A stretch of DNA of 34,789 nt from a virus, in IMG/VR virus record IMGVR_UViG_3300010938_000095, positions 1 through 34,789 of that record; one strand, written 5' to 3'. The notes beneath the pieces are model-generated. The model was given only the letters and a program-made list of their open reading frames with translations, made no database searches and was not told the DNA's origin. How positions within the stretch are numbered: position 1 is the first letter of the stretch; every line of letters starts with the position of its first letter. The translations under genes were made by a program, and so were the position numbers. Below are positions 30,318 through 34,789 of this stretch, one piece after another.

Positions 30318-30512
30318 GGTCGAGCAGATTGTCCCAATCAAATAGAAAACTACTGTGGCTAATTCGACTGGTCACGGTTGGTAAACACTTTTAGGAAGCA
30401 AAAAGCCCCTTCTTAGGGGCTTTAGCTTTACTTCTGAAGTTTTTTGATGAAGGAAGGGGTTATCCACAGGTCTAAAAAGTGGCCCTATACACTCGTATCC
30501 ATGTGTTTTTCA
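30318..30512. other. Intergenic gap between lysis genes and accessory cassette
   Basis: No gene is visible. The gap contains the terminator at 30402-30423 and an exact DnaA-box sequence, TTATCCACA, at 30460-30468. The first ~80 bases show nothing I can interpret. Confidence 0.6.
30402..30423 (+). terminator. Intrinsic terminator of the lysis/late operon
   Basis: AAAGCCCC (30402-30409) pairs perfectly with GGGGCTTT (30416-30423) around a 6-base loop, with an A-run before and TTTAGCTTTA after. It can therefore act in both directions. It separates the late operon from the accessory cassette. Confidence 0.8.
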
Positions 30513-30521
30513 TGATATAAT
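30513..30521 (+). promoter_or_regulatory. Extended -10 promoter of the accessory cassette
   Basis: TGATATAAT (TATAAT 30516-30521) matches TGnTATAAT. The predicted start of transcription is near 30528. Unlike the leaderless promoters, the first likely start codons are 31 bases (30559) or more downstream. The leader contains a near-palindrome (AGTTCTTTT-AAAAGAGAACT, 30537-30556) that could be an operator or RNA hairpin. Confidence 0.6.
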
Positions 30522-30558
30522 TAAGGTGAACATCACAGTTCTTTTAAAAGAGAACTCG

Positions 30559-30789
30559 ATGAGAAAACGCTCCACCAGAAGACGCAAGCGGATTCGTAGT
30601 TTCCGCCGCGCGTACAACATGATGCTAGTCGCTCTCTTGAATGGAGGAAACTATGTCGGAGAGTTTGAAGAAACGTCGCGCGGCTCTGAAATGGATGCGC
30701 GACTACAACCGCCGCACTACGCTCGACTGCGGCCACCACAGGGGGAATCTGCCGCCCGTAAAGGTCGGAAAGTTCACCGTATGTGGTGA
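30559..30789 (+). CDS. Possible short basic peptide at the head of the cassette
   Basis: ATG 30559 opens a 76-codon frame whose first ~32 residues, starting MRKRSTRRRKRIRSFRRAYN, are strikingly basic. The remaining part overlaps the next gene (30653-30868) in a different frame and looks like its shadow. A GTG at 30526 in the same frame lies too close to the promoter. The ORF may be a real leader peptide that couples translation to the next gene (its codons pass through that gene's GGAGGA site), or may be spurious. Confidence 0.35.
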   Translation: MRKRSTRRRKRIRSFRRAYNMMLVALLNGGNYVGEFEETSRGSEMDARLQPPHYARLRPPQGESAARKGRKVHRMW

Positions 30790-30868
30790 AGGATGCGCTC
30801 GGTTCATCTACCAGCAACACGCCAAGGAGGATGCCCATTTGCAAATCGTGGCGAAGAAGCCGCGATGA
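30653..30868 (+). CDS. Zinc-binding micro-protein 1 of 3 (CGHH...Cx3C)
   Basis: A 71-residue protein from ATG 30653, preceded by GGAGGA at 30643-30648, a strong Shine-Dalgarno site. The N-terminal 22 residues are basic; then LDCGHHRGNLPPVKVGKFTV leads to VCGEGCARFI. Potential metal ligands are C26, H28 or H29, C44 and C48, so the second half-site is C-x3-C. The next two genes encode proteins with the same C-x3-C half-site and a similar VxCxxGCA stretch (CGEGCA here, CNNGCA next). This resembles TRASH/MYM-type treble-clef zinc fingers. Function unknown; metal or nucleic-acid binding is inference. Confidence 0.65.
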   Translation: MSESLKKRRAALKWMRDYNRRTTLDCGHHRGNLPPVKVGKFTVCGEGCARFIYQQHAKEDAHLQIVAKKPR

Positions 30869-31038
30869 GCCGCGAGGACAAGCTTCTTTTGTTGCTGTAC
30901 ACGCCGAAGTGCGGGTACTGTAACAGTGACCTCTCCGATATGGAGAGACTCGTGTTCGACCACAAAACACTTCGGGTGTACTGCAACAATGGCTGCGCCA
31001 TCTGGGGCGAAGCGCGTGAAAAGGGACTCGTGAAGTAG
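30865..31038 (+). CDS. Zinc-binding micro-protein 2 of 3 (TRASH-like CxxC...Cx3C)
   Basis: A 57-residue protein starting at ATG 30865, which overlaps the previous stop (ATGA). Ligands are C16 and C19 (KCGYCNSDL) and C40 and C44 (VYCNNGCAIWG). The spacing C19-x20-C40-x3-C44 agrees with the TRASH motif (C-x19-22-C-x3-C), first described in proteins of metal trafficking and sensing. It has no separate Shine-Dalgarno site, consistent with coupling to the upstream gene. The short length leaves room for this domain only, so it probably acts as a small binding or adaptor protein. Confidence 0.65.
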   Translation: MSREDKLLLLLYTPKCGYCNSDLSDMERLVFDHKTLRVYCNNGCAIWGEAREKGLVK

Positions 31039-31047
31039 GAGGCTACT

Positions 31048-31245
31048 TTGACAAGCGTGCGCCATCCTCGTCGCGACGAACGTGGAAGTGTCTGCTGTTG
31101 CGGGTGCGGCAAGCCGTTCATCGTCGGGGATGGCCACTTTCTCCTCGGTGATGTCGTTGTACGGGGCGAGCCGTACCTTGCATTCCTACCCTTCTGTACT
31201 TGGACGTGCCTTCTCAATTACCACCCCACTCTTGGCGAATGTTGA
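31048..31245 (+). CDS. Zinc-binding micro-protein 3 of 3 (TTG start)
   Basis: A 65-residue protein started at TTG 31048; AGGAGG at 31037-31042 is five bases upstream, which decides this unusual start. The Cys-rich N-terminal site is GSVCCCGCGKPF (C16, C17, C18, C20) and the second site is PFCTWTCLLNY (C50, C54), again C-x3-C. The arrangement resembles YHS/TRASH-type fingers, where an FCSxxC-like turn follows a beta hairpin. The spacing between the two half-sites (29 residues) is longer than in its neighbour. Its last base pairs overlap the next small ORF (TGATG). Confidence 0.6.
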   Translation: MTSVRHPRRDERGSVCCCGCGKPFIVGDGHFLLGDVVVRGEPYLAFLPFCTWTCLLNYHPTLGEC

Positions 31246-31379
31246 TGGAGGATCAAGTGGAACCGTCTGTACTTCGTCAGAAGCGAGACCCGTTCAGGCA
31301 TCTTCTGCTGCACCTCAAGGCCCTTATCTTGCTGAACCTACTCGCCGTGCTCATTGCACTGGTGAGAATCCTCAACTAA
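31245..31379 (+). CDS. Small single-pass membrane protein
   Basis: A 44-residue ORF, ATG 31245, overlapping the preceding stop (TGATG). Sequence: a charged N-terminus (MEDQVEPSVLRQKRDPFRH) followed by a hydrophobic helix LILLNLLAVLIALVRIL. No Shine-Dalgarno site; it would be coupled to the upstream gene. Its stop lies within the AAAGGAGG site of the next gene. Small size makes it uncertain, but overlap, frame and clear membrane helix support it. No family recognised. Confidence 0.5.
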   Translation: MEDQVEPSVLRQKRDPFRHLLLHLKALILLNLLAVLIALVRILN

Positions 31380-31390
31380 AGGAGGCCACT

Positions 31391-31564
31391 ATGTACGAGA
31401 AGATTCTTCTCGCGCTCCTAGTCGGCTTCCTCTGCGCCCTTCTGTGGAAGGGCGAGGTGAAGTCGGCACCTGCCACCCGCTCCGAAAAGGATCTGGTGGT
31501 TCCACTGTGTAGCTTTGGTCCGCTTTATGGGCCGTGGACGGAGGCACCATGCGAAAGGCCATAA
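31391..31564 (+). CDS. Small membrane-anchored protein
   Basis: A 57-residue protein, ATG 31391, with the strongest Shine-Dalgarno site of the window (AAAGGAGG, 31378-31385). The start MYEKILLALLVGFLCALLWK is a signal-anchor; the rest (about 37 residues) is exposed and includes two Cys (PLCSFGPLYGPWTEAPCERP), which could form a disulphide outside the cytoplasm. A longer frame starting at 31082 is a shadow of the upstream gene. It overlaps the next gene by 16 bases. Confidence 0.6.
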   Translation: MYEKILLALLVGFLCALLWKGEVKSAPATRSEKDLVVPLCSFGPLYGPWTEAPCERP

Positions 31565-31914
31565 AGTACGTTCTCAACACGCTTGCCTTCCTCGTTTTTG
31601 TGTGGATGTGCATCGTGGTTCTCAAGCTTGTTACGCCCTACGCTCATTCACACGAATTTTATTCGAAGTGGATGAAACCCCATAAGCCGACGGAGAGCTG
31701 TTGCAATAACCGTGACTGCTTCGAGGTGGAGGGGAGGAAGCTCCCGAACGGGCGCTATCAGGCATTTGTTGACGGGGAGTGGATAGACATCCCACCTGAA
31801 ATCGTGCTTGACCCTCTCAAGCCCGAAAATCAGTCACCGGGGGGCTACCACCTCTGTCGTGACCCATTGACGAAAGAACTCTTTTGCTTCCGCGAGGAGG
31901 AAGTTAAGATGTAG
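31549..31914 (+). CDS. Cys-rich membrane-anchored/exported protein (CCxxxDC type)
   Basis: A 121-residue protein; ATG 31549 has GGAGG just upstream (31539-31544 region). The N-terminal helix YVLNTLAFLVFVWMCIVVLKL anchors it. The exposed part has EFYSKWMKPHKPTESCCNNR, then DCFEVEG, GEWIDIPPEIVL, GGYHLCRDP and LFCFREE. The pattern 'Tyr-Ser-x-Trp-Met-x-Pro ... SCC...DC ... W..IP ... HLC ... FCF' is one I associate with periplasmic proteins of alphaproteobacteria such as Rhizobiales. Five conserved Cys suggest disulphides or metal binding. Function unknown. A likely import into a phage with a different host; convergent terminators follow. Confidence 0.65.
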   Translation: MRKAIKYVLNTLAFLVFVWMCIVVLKLVTPYAHSHEFYSKWMKPHKPTESCCNNRDCFEVEGRKLPNGRYQAFVDGEWIDIPPEIVLDPLKPENQSPGGYHLCRDPLTKELFCFREEEVKM

Positions 31915-31980
31915 GCACACGGCTCCTCCCTCCCGTGTGCTTAAACTGGAAGGACTAGAAATAGCCCTTCCTTTCTTTTA
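31915..31980. terminator. Terminators between convergent operons
   Basis: Two hairpins lie back to back. GCACACGG (31915-31922) pairs with CCGTGTGC (31933-31940), 8 bp. GGAAGG (31948-31953) pairs with CCTTCC (31966-31971) and is followed by TTTCTTTTA. The rightward cassette ends at 31914 and the leftward operon ends at 31988, so this is where the two transcription units meet. Confidence 0.65.
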
Positions 31981-31987
31981 ACCAAAT

Positions 31988-32545
31988 CTAGGGCATGTTT
32001 TCTTGCCCCGCTCCTTTCTGTTGTACTTTGCCATTGTACAGTATTACAACATCTTTTGTTTTTCTGCCGTACTCTAGCATTTCCTCTATAGTTTCTGTGC
32101 TGTAAATATCTACCGTTAAGCCGTGTTTTTGGTGTACCCATTTGGCGGTTCTGTCTTTCACTACATATTTATTTCCATCTACTAAAGCAATACTTCCTAA
32201 CGGTATATCTCTATCACTTACCGCTACTGCTCCGACATGAGGGTATTCCCCGTTTGCCATAGTGTCCCCTGTCCATCCGTATTTTGTAACACTTGCTGTG
32301 CCTTTGTATATTACTTCCTCCTCGCCCACGCACTCTACTACTTCTAATTCGCACGGGCTTGGTAGTTCTTGCTGTGGTGCCTCGTAGCTAATGCGGTAAG
32401 GCTGTAATAGCACGGCTATTGCCGCGGTTACTATAATCGCTCCTAGCACTGCGTTGCGTATAAACGCTTCGCGCTTTTTTGCTCGGCGCTCGCGTCTGCG
32501 TCGGTAAGTATCTCGCGTTAGCCATTCGGGTATATCGTATTTCAT
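31988..32545 (-). CDS. Membrane-anchored 3D-domain protein (double-psi beta barrel)
   Basis: A 185-residue protein. The N-terminal ~30 residues are very basic (TYRRRRERRAKKREAF); a membrane helix follows (VLGAIIVTAAIAVLL, about 33-47). The C-terminal 3D domain (about 85-172) shows SVTKYGWTGDTMANG, GAVAVSDRDIPLGS, VVKDRTAKW and LTVDIYSTETIEEMLEYGRK. The three aspartates of the family are visible in SDRDIP, KDRTA and TVDIY. 3D domains occur in MltA-type transglycosylases and resuscitation-type cell-wall proteins. It is last in the leftward, early-type operon, away from the lysis genes, so entry or superinfection control is as likely as lysis. Confidence 0.75.
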   Translation of the reverse strand: MKYDIPEWLTRDTYRRRRERRAKKREAFIRNAVLGAIIVTAAIAVLLQPYRISYEAPQQELPSPCELEVVECVGEEEVIYKGTASVTKYGWTGDTMANGEYPHVGAVAVSDRDIPLGSIALVDGNKYVVKDRTAKWVHQKHGLTVDIYSTETIEEMLEYGRKTKDVVILYNGKVQQKGAGQENMP

Positions 32546-32572
32546 AGTTTTAATTTCATCTCTTTATCTTAA

Positions 32573-33061
32573 TTAGGTTCTAAAATAGCGATTATTGGCT
32601 GCTTCCCGGAGTCTTTTAATCGGTGGATACTCCGCTCTCGCTGGTGGCGCGCTGTCCTGCCATTTTAGGAATGCCTCACTGTCCGGTACTCCTAAACCCT
32701 GCTCTCCCATCCAGTTCAATATATCCTCAATATACTTTTTTAGTTTTACTCTGGACACCCCCGCCAGGGAGATGGTGGTTTCACGTTTCTTGCCGTGTAT
32801 GTCTGTGAAGAAATGAGAGCCCAGGAACTCTGCTTTGAGTGCGTTGTGGACTTCCCTTACATCCTGCCAACGAGTGTTTTGTAACAGGTTGTATGGTAGG
32901 ACGGCTCCCCGGTAGAAGCGGTGCATTCTTGCTGAAGCAACGTCAGTTGCCTCAATAAGAATTGGTTTCCCCTCCATTTTGTCAAAAAAAAGAGATTCCT
33001 GGTATTCAGAGAAGAAAGTAATCTTTCTGGCAATTACTCTAGCGTGAAACCGGGCCATCAC
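32573..33061 (-). CDS. NinB-like recombination protein (tentative)
   Basis: A 162-residue protein; GTG 33061 or ATG 33058 can start it, with AAGGAG partly overlapping the start region. The core RFYRGAVLPYNLLQNTRWQD followed by VREVHNALKAEFLG and KLKKYIEDILNWMGEQGLGV matches a phage protein pattern I associate with NinB-type recombination mediators: an N-terminal sheet, a 'W-x-x-V-x-E-V-H-x-x-L-K' helix, a beta hairpin, and a helix ending before 'G-V-P-D'. NinB-type proteins bind single-stranded DNA and help recombination. Neighbours (SSB-like and exonuclease) agree. The family call is by memory and moderate. Confidence 0.5.
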   Translation of the reverse strand: MMARFHARVIARKITFFSEYQESLFFDKMEGKPILIEATDVASARMHRFYRGAVLPYNLLQNTRWQDVREVHNALKAEFLGSHFFTDIHGKKRETTISLAGVSRVKLKKYIEDILNWMGEQGLGVPDSEAFLKWQDSAPPARAEYPPIKRLREAANNRYFRT

Positions 33062-33080
33062 TCCTTGCTGGTCACTGTTT

Positions 33081-33353
33081 TCATTTAGTAAGTCTTACGA
33101 CCGGCCTCCCATCCACCTCGACGATCTGTGGTGGCGTATAGGGTGCCCAATTCTTCAAGTAATAGCGGTAGTTTTTAGTTCCCGGAATGAATCCGCTCTT
33201 CTCCTCATCGAACAGAACACCTTTTCTTTTAAGATCATTGATCCTCGCTCCGAGGCGCAGCGTGAGGCCGGATTTAATACAATCGAAGTTATCTATGTAT
33301 CCCTGCTCTTTGAGAATGCGCAGGACGCGGGCGTTTTGACTAGTTTTCGTCAT
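33081..33353 (-). CDS. Small helix-turn-helix DNA-binding protein (HTH_39-like)
   Basis: A 90-residue protein. TSQNARVLRILKEQGYIDNF, then CIKSGLTLRLGARINDLKRK and GVLFDEE, is the layout of winged HTH proteins of the HTH_39 type, in which 'R-L-x-x-R-I-x-D-L-x-x-x-G' forms the recognition part. After the wing comes a short Pro-rich tail (WAPYTPPQIVEVDGRPVVRL). It overlaps the upstream gene by 14 bases. It could regulate the divergent promoters or control replication genes; the sequence does not say which. Confidence 0.7.
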   Translation of the reverse strand: MTKTSQNARVLRILKEQGYIDNFDCIKSGLTLRLGARINDLKRKGVLFDEEKSGFIPGTKNYRYYLKNWAPYTPPQIVEVDGRPVVRLTK

Positions 33354-33786
33354 CGAAAGGGCTGGCTATATCTTCTCCAAAGTCAGGGGGTAACGACCCG
33401 TCAGAGTTACGATCTGGCCTTCTGTTACGATCTAGCCTTCTGTTGCCTGATAAATGGCCGTGAATGTCCGAAAGAAGGGTCTCAATGGCCTGTAAACGGG
33501 CAACCAAGGGGCTTATGTCGACTCCTTGGGGGGTTTTAGGGGGGAGTTTGAACTTCTTTTGTATGTTCCCGTTGTACTCCTCCTCGTAAATCTCCAATTC
33601 TTGAGTCGTTCCTTCCCACTTATCAGGAGGAAAGGGAAGGAATCCTGATACCCATACATTCGGACCGAACTCCTTGGTAATGAGACTGGTGCGGTATGAA
33701 GGCTTGCCCCATTTGTTTACGATCTTCGTACCGTCCTTCTTTACGTCGGTAAACGTACATTTGGTAATAGTTATTGGTCGGGTCAT
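33340..33786 (-). CDS. SSB-like single-stranded DNA-binding protein
   Basis: A 148-residue protein. The N-terminal ~95 residues look like an OB fold: ITITKCTFTDVKKDGTKIVN, SYRTSLITKEFGPNVWVSGF, then EEYNGNIQKKFKLPP. The C-terminal 50 residues are a helix, an Arg/Asn/Asp-rich linker (GNRRLDRNRRPDRNSD), and an acidic end (PPDFGEDIASPFDDEN). Bacterial SSBs end in an acidic tip with a final Pro-Phe; here Pro-Phe is followed by four more acidic/polar residues. It starts within the stop of the exonuclease gene. No standard SSB signature is seen, so the name is by analogy. Confidence 0.6.
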   Translation of the reverse strand: MTRPITITKCTFTDVKKDGTKIVNKWGKPSYRTSLITKEFGPNVWVSGFLPFPPDKWEGTTQELEIYEEEYNGNIQKKFKLPPKTPQGVDISPLVARLQAIETLLSDIHGHLSGNRRLDRNRRPDRNSDGSLPPDFGEDIASPFDDEN

Positions 33787-34592
33787 AGAGTTGGTAGGTC
33801 GTTTATTATCTTATAAAGTCCCAAAGCGTGTAGGAATGCTTGTTTGTTGGTCTCGTAGGCATACGACTCCTTCACCTCGAAACCTCCGTCTTTTCTAAGG
33901 TTGATAATCATGTTTCCATCAAAGGAAACGTCAGGGTACATCTCTTCGTGCATTAACTGATACGCCGCGGTTTGAAAAAACATAGGCCAGTAGATTGCGT
34001 TGTTGGTCTTAATGTCACCGATGTACCTTTTCCAATTCATTTCAAAGATAAGGTCGCAGGTTCCGGCAAACCAATAATTCTTAGAGTACATACGTTTCTC
34101 GGCTGCGAGGAAAGTCACGTTGTTTTTCTGCGCCCATTCCGCAAACGGTTTAATTGAGTCAGGGTACGCCGCAAAAGGTTTCCCTGCGTACCTTTCTAAG
34201 CATTGGACTACGAAATTCTCCACAATGGAGTGTGTATCGGTCCCCTTACTCGCCGCGTCGTCTTTCTTCCTACGATGAGCTGTTTTAGCTTGGTTAAGGT
34301 CTTCCTCGGTGACGCGATACATTCCATCGCCTGGTTCCGTTTGATTCCAGGAGCAGTTTTCACGGATGTACTTTACTGTTTCGTTGGCCGCCCATTGGAT
34401 CAACGAGGGTTTCGCTATGATCTCCAGAACACTCGTCACACCGATAAGGGGCGAGCCGTCCAACGTGTAGAGATGTTTCTTCTCGTCAAAAATAAAGCTC
34501 GATGACTCCACAGTGAGGACAGATTTGTCCTGTGACTCGTCGGGCTTCGATTTCGATACTCGACCAGGTTTCTTTACAGATTTTGCATTCAT
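33783..34592 (-). CDS. PD-(D/E)XK exonuclease (RecB/Cas4-like)
   Basis: A 269-residue protein. The N-terminal ~30 residues are Lys/Ser-rich. The core starts with FIFDEKKHLYTLDGSPLIGV, then KGTDTHSIVENF (H121), FLAAEKRMYS (E165), FAGTCDLIFEM (D180), and YIGDIKTN (D193, K195). This is the RecB-family nuclease pattern: His, Glu, 'G-T-x-D', 'D-x-K-T'. No Cys cluster for an iron-sulphur centre is present, so it is nearer to phage exonucleases than to true Cas4. With the SSB-like and NinB-like genes next to it, it probably forms the phage recombination module, processing double-strand ends. The set of active-site residues is complete. Confidence 0.8.
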   Translation of the reverse strand: MNAKSVKKPGRVSKSKPDESQDKSVLTVESSSFIFDEKKHLYTLDGSPLIGVTSVLEIIAKPSLIQWAANETVKYIRENCSWNQTEPGDGMYRVTEEDLNQAKTAHRRKKDDAASKGTDTHSIVENFVVQCLERYAGKPFAAYPDSIKPFAEWAQKNNVTFLAAEKRMYSKNYWFAGTCDLIFEMNWKRYIGDIKTNNAIYWPMFFQTAAYQLMHEEMYPDVSFDGNMIINLRKDGGFEVKESYAYETNKQAFLHALGLYKIINDLPTL

Positions 34593-34609
34593 GTAATGCG
34601 GTTATGTAT

Positions 34610-34771
34610 TTAGAAGGGGTTTTTTGCTGGTTTTCTTCGGAGGTCATGTTTCATTTTTTCAATTATTTTCCTCTCTTCCTCTGGAGTAGCAAGGCCCCAT
34701 ATTCTATTGCACTTCAGACAGTATCCCCAGATTATAAGATCACTGTAGTGTGTTGGGTTTTGGCAAGTCAT
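34610..34771 (-). CDS. Small zinc-finger-like peptide
   Basis: A 53-residue ORF, ATG 34771 to TAA 34610, reading MTCQNPTHYSDLIIWGYCLK and on. Cys3, Cys18 and Cys21 (CLKCNRIWG) with His8 could bind zinc; the C-terminal part is basic (KHDLRRKPAKNPF). It fits between the left-edge gene and the exonuclease gene on the same strand. If the window ends are joined through the 7-base overlap, its ATG overlaps the preceding stop as TAATG, a normal coupled start. No family recognised. Confidence 0.55.
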   Translation of the reverse strand: MTCQNPTHYSDLIIWGYCLKCNRIWGLATPEEERKIIEKMKHDLRRKPAKNPF

Positions 34772-34782
34772 TATATGGTTGC

Positions 34783-34789
34783 TACCTTC
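34783..34789. repeat. Terminal 7-base overlap with the window start
   Basis: The final bases TACCTTC are identical to positions 1-7. Merging them gives a sensible gene join on the minus strand (see findings). A 7-base match can be chance, but the gene context makes a circular or permuted genome plausible. Confidence 0.45.

Noticed and set aside
30793-30864. Upstream extension of zinc micro-protein 2
   Set aside because: It overlaps protein 1 in another frame; the ATGA overlap at 30865 is the natural start.
31082-31390. Longer 160-codon frame ending at 31564
   Set aside because: Its first two thirds are a shadow of the zinc-protein and small membrane ORFs; AAAGGAGG in front of ATG 31391 marks the real start.
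33783-34592. Naming the PD-(D/E)XK nuclease Cas4
   Set aside because: The Cys residues of the Cas4 iron-sulphur cluster are missing, and there is no CRISPR context.
1-34789. tRNA, rRNA, CRISPR, insertion sequence or integrase/attachment site
   Set aside because: I saw no cloverleaf, ribosomal segment, spaced repeats, transposase or recombinase motif; a dedicated RNA scan was not possible here.

Overview
The window looks like a nearly complete, possibly complete, genome of a tailed double-stranded DNA phage with a short tail (podovirus-like). It carries small and large terminase, a large portal, a scaffold-like protein, an HK97-fold-like major capsid protein, a nozzle/tail-hub protein, two big internal (ejection) proteins and several fibres. 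I see no tail tube, sheath or tape-measure genes. The host is probably a Patescibacteria (CPR; Parcubacteria-type) bacterium. The basis is my recollection that the Thr/Ser-rich fibre repeats, the VGIGTT motifs and the 'HTDKLC...TCITRSQL' fibre end are typical of that group; it is not a database result. TAA, TAG and TGA all serve as stops, so a TGA-recoded lineage is not indicated.

Layout. A divergent control region (172-418) separates a leftward gene at the left edge (1-171) from a long rightward block. First in that block is a replication/early part (419-3780): a KGG-motif peptide, a replication initiator with an origin-like element inside its gene, an unknown protein, a NinG/HNH-like protein and a phage GroEL. 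Packaging and head genes follow (3801-10928), then neck, nozzle and tail genes (11046-17298), a 1598-residue polyvalent protein with ADP-ribosyltransferase-like, LPD38-like and HNH-like parts (17300-22096), and two fibres (22116-26721). After these come a DnaQ/RNase H-like exonuclease, a MazZ-like nucleotide hydrolase and a double cysteine peptidase (26762-29291), then a lysis cassette of holin plus bifunctional lysin (29473-30317).

A strong terminator (30402-30423) ends that block. Next is a self-contained cassette (30513-31914) with its own promoter and its own terminators. It encodes three consecutive micro-proteins with C-x3-C zinc-binding signatures, two small membrane proteins and a Cys-rich membrane-anchored protein. 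Unlike nearly all other genes here, these have strong Shine-Dalgarno sites. It behaves like a moron and is the most novel part of the window.

From 34771 back to 31988 the genes run leftward: a zinc-finger-like peptide, a PD-(D/E)XK exonuclease, an SSB-like protein, an HTH protein, a NinB-like protein and a membrane-anchored 3D-domain protein. The last 7 bases equal the first 7. Joining the ends makes the leftward operon continuous from the divergent promoter region, which supports a circular or circularly permuted genome of about 34.78 kb. No integrase, CI-like repressor, DNA polymerase, tRNA or CRISPR array was recognised.

A second theme is gene expression. At five places a TATAAT box, four of them inside an identical TGGTATAAT, ends only 6-8 bases before a start codon. 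This predicts leaderless mRNAs for key structural and lysis genes.
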